From: Gordionus sp. m RMFG-2023
Lineage: Eukaryota; Nematomorpha; Gordioida; Chordodea; Parachordodidae
Direction: 5' to 3'
Length of the DNA: 64,000 bases
NCBI RefSeq assembly: GCF_954871325.1
Contig: NC_088775.1
Span: 19,259,561-19,323,560 of the forward strand
The notes under the pieces were generated by a model. The model did no database searches. It worked only from the letters and a program-made list of their open reading frames with translations, and was not told the DNA's origin. Shown here one piece after another: positions 44,645-56,485 of this stretch (positions are counted from its first letter, which is position 1; each line of letters starts with the position of its first letter). A program made the translations under genes and the position numbers.

Positions 44645-45760
44645 GTGAAACAGAATAATTCATCTGGCTAAAATAAGTTGAGAAGGTTGCAAAAAATAGG
44701 TAAGATAAGGTGGTGGGCACGAGAAAAAGCCCTTAAATGGATATATGGTAAATAGAGATTGCCCCCAATAATGATAAATGCACTCAATTTATAATAGATA
44801 ATAAATCATTTGAGACAAATTGATAATTTATGTAAATTTAAGAATCTAAGTACAGCTATAATATATTTGGAAATTTTTGAAAGAATGAGGCTACTGTCAT
44901 ATAAGGACTTTATCATCATGGAAAATGTTAGAAGAGGCTAAGTCTTCTGTATCATCGATTCAAAATAAAGCAATAAAATGGCTCTAATTTAATTGAAACA
45001 TTTTCATATTTAAAGCTCCCGGATAGTATCAGGGTACAGAATGCTCTGCCAAAAAATCGAATAGGACGAGCGAAGAGAATATATAGTGACAAATGCCAAG
45101 ATGAACGTCCTCAAGAATCGATTGACCTTTATAGGTTAGAAGTATTCAAATTATAAACAGCTTGTCAGAACGGTTTTCTACGAATTGAGAACTTATTTTG
45201 AATGTGCACTATTTGCATCCAAGACTTTGATGAAATAAATAGTAAAGATATTTCTGAAAAGGCCTTGGAAAAACTGGCACAATTGGTATATATATTGAGT
45301 GTTAAATTACGTAACTAATTATGTTCATTTGCCAGTGTATTCAAAGATTTGGTAGTAGAATTAAATAAAAAGGGCCATGATATCGTATGTACAAGTGAGG
45401 AGTCAAATGAAGAAGATGAAATATTACAATATGATAACAACTCAGAGTGTGATAATAAATGTAACAAGTGTTTAATATGCGTGTATGAAATTCTTAAAAG
45501 ATACAATAAGCATACAAGTTAATTTATTTTTGGCATATGAATACATTTTAACTTTGTCATTTACACAAGTTAATTGCAAGAAAATATAGTAAATTAAAAT
45601 TTATAAAAATAGGCTGAAAGCTAATATTGACCAAGAAAGATTAGAAGCGTTTTTAATGATGTCAGTCGAACGAAAACTATTAGAGCAGATTGAACTAGAA
45701 GATATTCTTGTATATTTGAGCAAAGGCTCAAAGTTAATGAAATTATTAACGTAAAAATTA
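44645..45760 (+). pseudogene. hAT E transposase remnant (ZMYM1/DUF4371-like)
   Basis: The piece after the gypsy insertion starts with LRRLQKIGKIRWWAREKALK (about 44677-44735), the conserved TRW..R block in slightly altered form. It continues with FKNLSTAIIYLEIFERM, DERPQESIDLYRLEVFKL (near 45100-45155), DEINSKDISEKALEKLAQLV (45228-45290), an acidic segment with CDNKCNKCLIC (45345-45520) and the C-terminal KANIDQERLEAFLMMSVERK / LEDILVYLSKGSKL block (45610-45755). Frameshifts and stops separate the blocks. Closest relative in the window is the pseudogene at 12104-14630. Confidence 0.75.
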
Positions 45761-46335
45761 TATATTTTCTTAATTTTTTTATTTGAATCTTATTAATATC
45801 TATTTACAATATGATCGGTGCCTGATTTTATAAGTGCAGCAATTTTATTCTCTATAATATTTATATGTGTAATTAATTGATTTGATATATTGAGTATGTG
45901 TTTTTTTTATATTTAACATGTGATGTATTTGATTTTAAAGTGCAATCGTTGTAAATCGAATATAAAATACATATGTGCAATGAATATATTATTTTAGATG
46001 TGCATTTTTTTTAAATAGTGTATATTATGATAATTATATACAATAAAAAACTCTGCTAGTAGTACAACGCCATTTTATAACTTACTCAATTTACCCAACA
46101 CAACTCGAAAACTAAAATTAATAATTTGATGCATACCTGTGATTAGCTGATCTTCATCTACTCGGTTTTTTATCTTTATTTTTTTATTTATTTTTTTGTG
46201 TTTTTTAAATGTTTATTATAAAACTAAATCCCTAAGTATTGACATTTTTATATTTATATTTAAATTTTTTTCGTTTTCCTTTTTTTATATTTTTAGTTAA
46301 TATTTGGTTTAAAGAAATATGTATATATAAGTAAT

Positions 46336-46860
46336 CTAAATTATGAAAAAAACCTGTGCTTCCACTCCTTCGCACAAGTATGTAAATCCAATGTGATATA
46401 TTGCTGGGTACTTGTCTATCTCTGTAATCTTTTCCTTCAATGTTTTGAAGTCATAGAGGTCGGGGACTAAGACAATGGTGTTAGACCTCACCATCCTTTT
46501 GAAGAAGGCATGCGCTACGTAGTGTCTCGCGGTGCCAGCTGGGTTGCCGTTTATTCTGAGGGATAAATCCGCTGTAGGGATAATCCGACCTGTTTCTTTC
46601 ATATCTAACACTGGTACAGCCAGAGCGACATTCTTTAAACCAAGCTGCTTTTCCCATCACATCATCCTCTCCATTATTTCCCTCCATTGTTAAAGTTTGA
46701 CCTTTGATTCTAACACTTCTATTCCGCTTAGTTCTTCTTCCAATTTACTATCACTTTTAAAATAAAAATTTTGATAACCTAATAGATACGACAGAATTAA
46801 TAATGTGATTACACTAATTATACACATATACATATTTATTAACTAATTCGCTCCTCTAAC
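46336..46860 (-). pseudogene. Palindromic element, coding region B, left arm (partial)
   Basis: Inverted partial copy of region B at 48157-49500. It covers the part with GRIIPTADLSLRINGNPAGT, FFKRMVRSNTIVLVPDLYDF and AIYHIGFTYLCEGVEA, and stops where the terminal repeat begins. Base composition is clearly less A+T-rich than the surroundings. The family is not recognised. It is a shortened fossil copy. Confidence 0.6.
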
Positions 46861-47181
46861 GATTATTTTAATCTATTTTACTTTAATTTAACAATACTAT
46901 TTATCTACCAATTCAATTCTAACTCTTTAAATATAATTATACTAGTATTTAAACACAATTGTATAGTTTATTCAACTCCAATTACCTTAAATTATTCTAC
47001 AAATCTTATCAACAACAACTCGGTCAAGTCACAGCACCAATAAGGGTGGGTGCTCAACGACATCGTTGTAAGTGAGACGTGAAAAAAAGAAATCAATAAC
47101 TAGCTAATAAGAAATACAAAAAAAAGCTCCGCAATTACAAAGAATAAAGCAAGGAATAAAGCCAAGGCGCAAGCAAAGCAA

Positions 47182-47631
47182 ATGGCGAATTTGAAGGACG
47201 TGAAAACATTTGAGAATGACATCAAAGTTTATAATCGGGATGAGTTCGAAGCACCAGTCGCGCTACCGACATTTAATGGGGCATTTGAAGGAGGCCTAGC
47301 AGCAGGCATGGAGTTGGCTTTAGCAGATGAAGACAAGTTGGCCGTTGTACACATAGAAGAAGCGGTTGCAGAATCCGATGTCAAAATTTACCACCCATTC
47401 AGACGTTTCGAAAGTATGGTAAATATGCAATGTATGATATAATTCGCAGCTCTTCTTATCAGAGAATATCGAAGTGTGATAAGATAGCCTTAGGGTCTGT
47501 GTATGTCTGCTTCAATTTCAATCTCGTATGCTACAGGGGAAACACCACAGTACCTGATGGAGATTGGCGTATTTATGTTAGAAAGAAAATGTCATCCACC
47601 ATATAGTGCTGAGGAGAAATGGGTGGTAAAT
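47182..47631 (+). pseudogene. Palindromic element, coding region A, left arm and centre
   Basis: Region A starts MANLKDVKTFENDIKVYNRD and continues through FNGAFEGGLAAGMELALADE and a HIEEAVAESDVKIYHPF stretch into the unique centre of the palindrome. The Ala/Glu-rich helical segment and lack of hydrophobic segments suggest a soluble protein. I do not recognise the family. It lies divergently to region B with about 320 bp between them. Confidence 0.5.
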
Positions 47632-47890
47632 TTTGACATCGGATTCTGCAACCGCTTCTTCTATGTGTACAACGGCCAACTTGTCTTCATCTGCTAAAGC
47701 TAACTCCATGCCTGCTGCTAGGCCTCCTTTGAATGCCCCGTTCTTCGAATTCATCCCGATTATAAACTTTGATGTCATTCTCAAATGTAATCACGTCCTT
47801 CAAATTCGCCATTTACTTTGCTTACACCTTGGCTTTATTCCTTGCTTTATTCTTTGTAATTGCGGCGCTTTTTTTAATATTTCTTATTAG
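47632..47890 (-). pseudogene. Palindromic element, coding region A, right arm copy
   Basis: Inverted copy of region A carrying the same GGLAAGMELALADEDKLAVV segment. It is shorter than the left copy because the palindrome axis cuts through the gene. It shares the divergent intergenic DNA (about 47890-48150) with region B on the right. Confidence 0.55.
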
Positions 47891-48156
47891 CTAGTTATTG
47901 ATTTCCTTTTTTCACGTCTAACTTACAACGATGTCATTGAGCAATTTTATTGGTGCTGTGACCTGACCGAGTTGTTGTTGATAAGATTTGTGGAATAATT
48001 TAAGGTAATTAGAGTTGAATAAACTATACAATTGTGTTTAAATATTAGTATAATTATATTTAAAGAGTTAGAATTGAATTGGATAGATAAATAGTGTTGT
48101 TAAAAGTAAAATAGATTAAAATAATCGTTAGAGGAGTGAATTAGTTAAAAAAATTT

Positions 48157-49500
48157 ATGTATATGTGTATAATTAGTGTATTCACATTATTAATTCTGTC
48201 GTATCTATTAACATTACAGGTTATCAAAATTTTTATTTTAAGTGATAGTAAATTTTTTATAAATATGAAGAGTTTTAAATTTATAAAATATTGGGAAGTT
48301 CAGTATAATATTATTGGAGCATTGCTAGTATTATGTATATGGGTTTGTAGTTTAATTCTGGGAAGAAGAACTAAGCGGAATCGAAGTGTTAGAATCAAAA
48401 GTCAAACTTTAACAATAGAGGGAAATAATGGAGAGGATGATGTGATGGGAAAAGCAGCTTGGTTTAAAGAATGTCGCTTTGGCTGTACCTGTGTTGGATA
48501 TGAAAGAAACAGGTCGGATTATCCCTACAGCGGATTTATCCCTCAGAATAAACAGCAACCCAGCTGGCACCGCGAGACACTACGTAGCGCATGTCTTCTT
48601 CAAAAGGATGGTGAGGTCTAACACCATTGTCTTAGTCCCCGACCTCTATGACTTCAAAACATTGAAGGAAAAGATTACAGAGATAGACAAGTACCCAGCA
48701 ATATATCACATTGGATTTGCATACTTGTGCGAAGGAGTGGAAGCACTAAAGCACAAGATTGAATTTGACGATAATGACGGGAATAAGTATATTGAGAAAA
48801 CAGGAACTTATGGTGAGGTAGTCATGAAGGCCAGTACGCTGATGCAATCTCCTCACTACAAGAATGAGCTATACAAGTCCGATGAAGATTACAGCTCGGA
48901 TTATGCTAAAAATTTACGGGAATATATCAACAGCAGGCAAAACGAAGGATTTGCTTTGATCTGGGATCTCGGCTGGGGCCGCTGTTTATGAGCAAATCGC
49001 TAAGCTGTAAGGAGTTGATGTCAATAAGGAGGTTGTTGGACTCATGAAGGAAATTGTCATATCACCTGTGAAAGAAAGCGGTGCTGTTGTTGGTGTTGCA
49101 ACAGTAAGTGTTGTGGATATTAAATACTTAGCCATTAGGTTTTTTTCATAATTTTGATTACTTATATTACTTATTTATTTAAACCAAATAATGCTTATTA
49201 TAGAACATTTTTATATTTATATTTATATTTTTTTCTTTTTTTTTAATTTTAGTTAATATTTGGTTTAAAGAAATATGTATATATAAGTAATCTAAATTAT
49301 GAAAAAAACCTAATGGCTAAGTTATTTCTTATCCACACCACTTACTGCAGCTGTTTATGAGCCGCTAAGCTGTATGGAATTGATGTCAATAAGGAGGTTG
49401 TTGGACTCATGAAGGAACTTGACAAAGCACCTGTGAAAGAAAGCGGTGATGTTGTTGGTGTTGCAATAGTAAGTGGTGTGGATAAGAAATAACTTAGCCA
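48157..49500 (+). pseudogene. Palindromic element, coding region B, right arm (longest copy)
   Basis: The N-terminal part has two predicted membrane segments (MYMCIISVFTLLILSYLLTL and IIGALLVLCIWVCSLIL), then a basic stretch. The downstream part has VLVPDLYDFKTLKEKI, AIYHIGFAYLCEGVEALKHK, TGTYGEVVMKASTLMQSPHY and, near the end, GVDVNKEVVGLMKE. The last 150 bp and the adjoining terminal-repeat segment are tandemly duplicated (about 48980-49310 against 49348-49500). The family is not recognised; a structural or virus-like protein is possible but unproven. Broken fossil copy. Confidence 0.55.
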
Positions 49501-49816
49501 TTAGGTTTTTTCCATAATTTAGATTACTTATATATACATATTTTTTAAACCAAATATCAACTAAAAATATAAATAAAGGAAAAAAAAAGAGAAAAAAATA
49601 TAAATATAAAAATGTTAATACTTATGGATTTAGTTTTATAAAGCATTTAAAAAACACAAAAAATAAATAAAAAAATAAAGATAAAAAACCAAGTGGATGA
49701 AGATCAATTAATCACAGGTATGCATCAAATTATTAATTTTAGTTTTAGAGTTGTGTTGGGTAAATTGAGTGAGTTATAAAATGGCGTTGTACTACTGGCA
49801 GAGTTTTTTATTGTAT

Positions 49817-51572
49817 ATAATTATCAGAGACCTGCAGAGGTACCATTTGCACGGCCCGGCCCGGTTTTAAATTTTTTAGGCGCGGCCCGGCCCGGATATT
49901 TTTTTAAAAAATTTTTTATGGCCCGGCCCGGATTTTTTAATTTGACCTGGTATATACAAAAATTCACCTATGAGGTATTTTACGATATTTTTCAGCGAGT
50001 ATTATCGCTTATTATTTAAAAAATACATGTAAAAAGCTAATATTTTGAGAATATTATATTGAATTTATAAAAATTATAAAGTTATTTATAAAAATGGATA
50101 TTTTGAGCATATACTATATTTTATATTGCATTTATAAAAATAAAGCTAATATTCATAAAGATGGTAATAATATTTTGAGCATATACTATATTTTATATTG
50201 CATTTAAAAAAAATAAAACTAATATTTAATTTATAAAAATGGAAAATATTTTGAGAATATAATATATTGTATTTAATTTATTATTTAATTTATAAAATAA
50301 AAATAAATCGCTATTTAAAAAAATGCATGTATAATAAATAGTATTTTGAAAATATAATCTAATTGCACAATATTAATATAATTTATTTTGTAGTATAAAT
50401 TTTTAACAAAAGAAGATAATTGTATTATATAATATTGTAAAAAAAAAAAATGAAAAATGTTGGATTAAAAACTTTCATGACTCAAGGTAAATATAATAAA
50501 TGCAATAAATATTTGACAGTTTGCAAAAAAACCAGCATGATTGACGAAACCCTATATTCAAGAAAGATATTAAAAATTCACAAATTATCATGAAGAAAGA
50601 GAAGCATATCTATCTTTTCAGGTTGAAGATTACTTCTTCTTTCTTCAAGAATTCTCCCAGTAGTGGAAAAATTCCCCTCACAGCTTGCACTTGAAGCAGG
50701 AATTGCCAATACCCGTTTTGCCAATTTTGCTAAAATTGGAAATTCGCTTTGATGAGCCGCCCACCACTCTAACAAATTATCCACCTTAAATGTTTCATCT
50801 ATTTTTTTATTTATGTAATTATAATATTCATCATCGGGTATTGACATATTACCAGGATTACCATTGCCCCATTTGTCATAAACGATTCAGTTTGTTTAAC
50901 AACAGTCGTAATTTGACTGGTCGATGGTATTTCATTTACTTCCTGAGCCTCTTGTAATTTAATATAATCTTTTATATAGTTTTCTGTCATCTTGCGATCT
51001 GTCCCTGACTACATACGTAATTGCTTGAATTTGGGACAGAGAAAAAAGAAATAAAATGATACTGGTGTAAAACAAATTTTTCAATTAAAAAATGCTTTAT
51101 ATTAAGTAAAATCAATTTTATTTCTCCTTTTTCGCTTTGAAAGGTATTACAAACTTCAAGAAGTGATATTCCTTTATTTGATTGTTTTGGTAAAATATAT
51201 TCTAAAAATTTAGATATGAATTATAAAAAAATATATTAATAATACTTGAATATTGGGGCTTATTTAAGATATTCCTTTATTTGATTGTTTTGGTAAATTA
51301 TAAAATTTAGATATGAATTATAAAAAAATATATTAATACTTTGAATAAATTTGCAGGAAATTAATAATTAGATCGATCTGTGAGTGTTAGGTAGTGCTAA
51401 CCATCACCCAATATTATATTAATCATAACTATAATATAATATAATCTTATAACCATTAACTCATAATGTAAAAATTTTTATAAAAAATATTAAGGCCCGG
51501 CCCGGCCCTGGTTTAACAATCTTAGGCCCGGCCCGGGTATATTTTAAAAATTTCGAGGTCTCTGATAATTAT
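49817..51572 (-). mobile_element. hAT transposon G (Ac-like), 1740 bp, perfect 8-bp target duplication
   Basis: ATAATTAT at 49817-49824 and 51565-51572 flanks an element running CAGAGACCTGCAGAGGTACC ... AGGTCTCTG. Both ends carry repeated GGCCCGGCCCGG subterminal motifs (49855-49935 and 51492-51530). Only the C-terminal part of a transposase remains on the minus strand. The interior 49940-50570 and 51050-51480 is A+T-rich DNA with loosely repeated ttttgagaatatactatatt-like pieces. It is inserted six bases before the outer end of the palindromic element. Confidence 0.92.
50578..51010 (-). pseudogene. hAT G transposase, C-terminal remnant
   Basis: An upstream helical segment (YIKDYIKLQEAQEVNEIPST, near 50990-50930) leads, after a frame change near 50865, into an intact dimerisation domain (50847-50578): LEWWAAHQSEFPILAKLAKR, VLAIPASSASCEGNFSTTGR, then RRSNLQPEKIDMLLFLHDNL and a stop. 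The WW and SSASxExxFS motifs are characteristic of Ac-like hATs. The N-terminal finger and catalytic core are absent, so the copy is non-autonomous. Confidence 0.85.
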
Positions 51573-51833
51573 CATAATTATAAAATCTAGTCCCTTTTAT
51601 AATTTTGGAGATCACGAGTTTTACACGTGATTATAAAATCAGGCGACTATTTATAAATTTGTTAAATATTAAACAAAATAATTTTTAAAAATAAATAATA
51701 ATAATAATATGACAAATATGACATATATGATTAATACTATTTTTTTAAATTAAAAATGTAAATCGTTTGAACTTATTTTAAAAAATAAGCAGAAATAAAA
51801 ATTATGTAAATCAAAGAAGCCATTTAAGGGAAC

Positions 51834-51902
51834 CCGGTCGAAGACCAGGCAAAAGCGGGCCGAAGGCCCGCAAAATGCGGGTATGGGGACGAAGCCCCCA
51901 TA
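51834..51902. repeat. Three successive short GC-rich hairpins with GAA loops (hAT E subterminal)
   Basis: Ccggtc-GAA-gaccagg, gcgggcc-GAA-ggcccgc and tggggac-GAA-gcccca follow one another within 70 bp of otherwise A+T-rich DNA, about 60 bp inside the right end of hAT E. The arms differ in sequence between hairpins while the loop is constant, which suggests selection or copying of a structure rather than of a sequence. Confidence 0.8.
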
Positions 51903-51968
51903 TAAATGAGGCCGCTATAAAAAATGCCCATGAGGCCGTAGCGTCGCCAGTCCGCCTCTGGCCGTAGT

Positions 51969-54511
51969 TAAGTCTGAATATTTCAAGTTGAATTATTTGT
52001 CGGATAAAAAGAAATTCCCTAGCCTCTCAGGTAAAATCACTAATTCTAAGTCCTAGGGTTTTTAATATTTTTTAAAGTTCTAGGTGAAAAGCTGTTGTGG
52101 AGATGACTTATTGGGGTGAATATAAAATTTGAGATCTTTGCATTTTTAAATTTTTTTAAAATTTGACTCGGTTTAAGAAATTTATGTTGGTATTAAAAGG
52201 AAATGATAAGACACAAATAAAATCCCATATTATAGATTTAATGAGGCTCACCGAATTGTAGTCATTCTGCCATATCTTAATCTATCTGCGATAGGTTTGG
52301 TTGATGGGCTCAAGATGGTTAGGTATGGTAGCGACAACATCTATTGATGAGAGGATTTATTCAAGTGAGTGCGGCGTTGTAAAGTTATATGATAAATTTT
52401 AAAGAATGCATTTCGTTTCAGGACTCATTGACACGGCTTCCACCATGACTATGATAAGATGAAGTGTTGTAAAAAATCTCACGGAAGTAGGGGATGAGAG
52501 GCAGGCTTGTTCAGTAAAATTCTGGGGTGGCGGGGGGGGGGGTTAAAATTTTTTAGGAAAGTAGTAATTTGATATTTTGAATTTTTACATAATAGATAAT
52601 AATACATTAAATCTCTTCACAAAGAAGTAAGAAAAAATATATATTATATCACTTATCTTCTTTTTTCCAAAGTTTTTTATATTTATCATAATTATAATAA
52701 TTGTAAATATTTACTAATCAATAATAATTACTTGGGGTTAAATTATTTGTGGTTTCAGCAGTAGTGTGTACTTAGTTAGTTAGGAATCAATCTTGATTTT
52801 TAAGGTGGTGAAGTGGGGGAGGGGATATTTTCAGGGGGGTAGGGGTAAAAATATTTAGAGAGTAAAATCTTAAATGGCTTAAAGGGGTAAAGAAACTGTT
52901 ACTGATTGATTATATAAATGACCCTTAAAGCGCATTGCTTTTCAAAAGCAATAAAATTTCCTTCTTTTTTTATGTAAAATAAATCAATATCGATTTTAAA
53001 TAATTATATTTTAAGGTTCGAATTGTCATATTAAATAGCATCACCCTAATTTTAATCAATCTAGATTATAAAAAAAATTGTTTGTTTAATTAATTCTTTA
53101 AACGATCGACTTTTTTTAAAAGAATTAAGAGTATAAATCATGATCTATTATATTAAATTTATATAACATAAAGTAAAAATTACCCGATAAGTTTGTTTCG
53201 ACTACAGTTAAGCAATATTGGAATATTAAATTGGGACATTCTATAGCGCGAGGTGGGTTGGTTATGCATAGAGGATCTTGAAGAGTTGAGCATTGTGAAC
53301 ACTTTATTCCTTTAACTTTTATAAATAGTAATTTTCAATCTTTATATATCATTTATGATTTTAATAACATTAAATTTTGATAAGGATTTCAATAATTAGG
53401 GTAGATGGTAATAAATTATTTTGATAAATGATTAAATACTATCCTTTTATTTTTATCTAATAATAAATTAATTCAATTATTTTCCAATTTCTAAAAAAAT
53501 ATAGCAGTAATTAAGCAAATTGAGGTTTTAACAAATTTTTAAAACTTAAATAATTTATAACATATATCTAATACTGAAAGGTCGAAATCGTATTACAGCA
53601 TTTATTTGAAAAGTAATTTGTTATAGTTATTAGTTACATTCTATAAAATTAGTAACATTCAATACTTTGTAAATTATGGTTTAACTAACCATTTCTTTCT
53701 AAGTATACACTTTTCAATTTTTTTTATACAAAATAATTCTGCAATTTACAAATTTGAATTAAAGGATTAAATGAAAATACAATTTTAAATAAAGTAATAT
53801 TGTACTGAAAAAATATTTTAAAAAAAATTGGGCTTAATAAAATTTTATATGATTTAAACAATAAATTATTTTTCAAAATAAATTTCTGATAGGCTTGTTA
53901 GATTTCCTCAAAAAATAAACTTCCCTAGACTAATCAAAGGCTTCACAGAAACGTTTGATGTAAATGAGACATTATATTTGATGAACCGCAATTCAAATTC
54001 GAAAATTTCCATATACAAAGAAAAATGAAAGGCGCACATAAATATTTAACATTACTTAGAAATTCTAAAAAAAGTTCCAGCTAGTAGTTCTAGTTATACA
54101 TTTTTAATATTAACTAGTTATTTTGCGGCAAAAACGTAATAAATTTTCCTCATATAAATTAAGCACAAGATGTTATTGCGAAATTGTTTGAAGTTCATAG
54201 GGATATTGCATGCTGGAATGATTTGGTATAATCAGGTCTTTCAAAATTTAAAAAACGCGCACTATTAACATTTAAATTTTAGATTTTCTAATAATCAGGG
54301 TCAATGAAACATATCAATGAAAATAACCATAAATTTGCATTATATATATATAGGAAATTCATCTCAAGCTTGAAAAAAAGTATTTGTGAGCATATGTCAT
54401 TATATCCCTGAGCGCGATAGTGATAATATCTTGCAATTAACTCCAAATTATTTTTTATATCTAATCCTAACTCTATATTGGATTTCGTTATCAGCTGTTG
54501 TCACTTACATA
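51969..54511. other. Gene-free stretch
   Basis: No coding evidence. G runs lie at 52525-52541 and 52815-52850 (ggggga/ggggt). The part 52190-52510 is more complex (gaggctcaccgaattgtagtc, ggactcattgacacggcttc) and could be a decayed exon or retroelement piece, but I could not identify a frame. Confidence 0.4.
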
Positions 54512-56482
54512 CAGAGTTGTTAATCCCTATTAAAAGTAGCGTGCTACCGCATCGCTACCCATCAAAAAAGTAGCGAGCTATTAGCTACTATTTTTAAAAA
54601 GTAACTTTGGTTACTTTTTAGGCTATTTTTTATAAAAAAAATTTAGAATAAAGATAATAAATATAATGAGTTATCGCATTGAAGTTATTAAATTTCTAAA
54701 TCAACATACTCAAAGAGAATGTGCTAAAGATTAAATGTTTCAAACAATGTTTACAATATTTAAAAATCAAAGAAGACATTATCAAAAGCCATGCAAATGT
54801 ACAAAATAAACAAATTTTATTTGATAAATAATTATATATTTTTATTCTTATTTTGTATGCAACCATTAAAAGTATAAGGTCTAGATAAATCGGGCAACTG
54901 TCTAAGTTAGGCAAAAATCTACGTTCAAACGGTGCTCAAATTAGACAGATTTGACTATAGATTAACATCTTGATTATAAAATTCAACTTTAACAAAAATG
55001 TAATAAATAAAATAAAAATGAAGAACTTTAGTGGTCGATCTGAATTAATGATAAATTATTTATAAAATTTTTAAAGAAAATAATATAAAATATATTTTTT
55101 CCTTATTTTTTAAGGAAAAACTTAAATAACAAGTAATATTTTTGGGTTACCGTTAGTCAAAAATAAGCGCGTTACTTATTCTATTGAGATGGAAAAGAAC
55201 GACGTTATTTTCATCGGCCTCACTTTACAGTAACAACAATATCTAATATCTTTTTTAAATATTTTAGCTATATTCAGGACTTCTACACTCCCCTAAGTCA
55301 ATGACAATGTTACCATCGCCCCAATTTGTCCCCTATTCCCACCCTACCCGAATATATTTAGAAACTATAAAAAGATAATCCAAATTATGCTACTTCCTTT
55401 TGCCCTCTACCCCCTTCCAAAATTCTATTAAAGATCTGGGGTTATCTCATACCCTCACCCCCCCCCCCCACCTCATAGTAGAAGTATCTGATTATATTCT
55501 ATCATATAAAGACTAAATCTATACTGTAAACACTAAGTTTTAAAGGTAGTGCGCTAAGCTATAACAATTTTCCCTCAAGAAATAGCTTCGCTTCTTATAG
55601 TACTTTTTCCTATAAAATTCGCGAGAATATAGCTGCTATTTTTTAAATGTACTTATAAAAATCAGGCCTCCATTTTTTTTCTCAAGAGCTAATTAAAAAT
55701 ATTTCAGTCCCGTAATTATATTTAATCAATTTTGTGTTCAATTTAAAAAGAGAAAATATCTTTCAAAGTCTTCATCTAGCAAAAACATCTTTTTCCCCAA
55801 AAAATGCTCTTCGCGAAACTAATGAGCCTCTCAACTGGATGAGATAGATTCTATTTTATAAAAAGATTTTTAAAAGGGGAATTTTTTTTAATTAATGCAG
55901 TCTGAGTCTGATATTGTTGATCTCAAAAATTAGAAAATGTTCTCATTTTGATAGAGCGATTTTGTTTTTGCTGTTGAGACATGATAAAATAAATATCTCC
56001 TTAGTTAATTTTATAATTATGGTAACTTTTATTATAGTATTCCTCTCTAGATTTTCGATTTCAGGTTTTAAATAAAGAATAAAGCAAGAGAAGTTAAAGC
56101 AATTGTACAAATTGTAAAGAAATTGTCCAAATTGGTTTTTTAAAAATATATTCATTTAATTTATTCAAATTATAAAAAATAAATGATATCATATCGAAAT
56201 ATTAATTAAATATATTTATAAAAACTTTAAAATATGAAACTTTAAAATTAATGCAATGAACAATTTTTGGTTTGGCCTGCTACCTTTTATGCGTCCTTAA
56301 ACGCTAGGACGTTTCTCAAAAAAATATTATGAATTAAAACGCCTTAAAGTTAACAGATCTTCTCAGGCATGCGCCTGTAGATTAAACCGAATTAGCGGAC
56401 ATTTGCCATTATACCACTATTTGCTAGTAAAAAAAATGTAGCGCGCCACTTTCAATAAGCTATTTTTAACAGCAATGATCTG
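54512..56482. mobile_element. Possible decayed hAT-like element
   Basis: The left part (cagagttgttaatcc..., aaaagtagcgtgctacc, then TAGCGAGCTATTAGCTAC and AAGTAACTTTGGTTACTTTT) is echoed in inverse at the right (reverse complement CAGATCATTGCTGTTAAAAA, TAGC, GTGGCGCGCTAC). Such TAGC/GTAAC-rich ends occur in hATs. No target duplication and no transposase were found; the short ORFs inside are low-complexity. Low confidence. Confidence 0.3.
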
Positions 56483-56485
56483 TAT

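Larger units (their letters stand above)
46024..51578. mobile_element. Unidentified palindromic element with about 330-bp terminal inverted repeats
   Basis: The left end (46024-46353; ATTATGATAATTATATACAA, then TAAAAAACTCTGC) is mirrored at 49501-49824 plus 51573-51578, the last six bases having been cut off by hAT G. The interior is largely a palindrome: 46354-47395 is the inverted copy of about 47632-48748, around a unique centre (47396-47631). Without hAT G the element is about 3.8 kb. Each arm carries the same two divergent coding regions (A and B below) and the intergenic DNA between them. No transposase, integrase or polymerase was recognised. TAT on both sides may be a 3-bp duplication, but this is weak. 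It looks like a dimerised, broken fossil with a handful of breaks. Its class is unknown. Confidence 0.75.
37712..51968. mobile_element. hAT transposon E (ZMYM1-like), composite of four nested elements
   Basis: GCCGTAGT at 37712-37719 and at 51961-51968 flanks an element that begins CACGGGTGGAATGGCCATAA and ends (reverse complement) CAGAGGCGGACTGGCGACGC. Both ends continue to a GGGCATTTT block. Without its insertions the element would be about 2.2 kb. Insertions: a gypsy-like LTR element (38202-44639), the palindromic element (46024-51578) and, within that, hAT G (49825-51564). Transposase remnants of E are at 44645-45760. The exact 8-bp match 14 kb apart together with matching ends makes the composite convincing. 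Confidence 0.85.

Noticed and set aside
45826-51646. Extending the palindromic element outward on the basis of GCCTGATTTTATA on both sides
   Set aside because: Only about 13-15 bp match, and sequence inside them does not continue to match; likely chance within the hAT E interior.
54512-56482. Treating this as a firm hAT element
   Set aside because: End similarity is weak, with no duplication and no transposase; listed only at low confidence.
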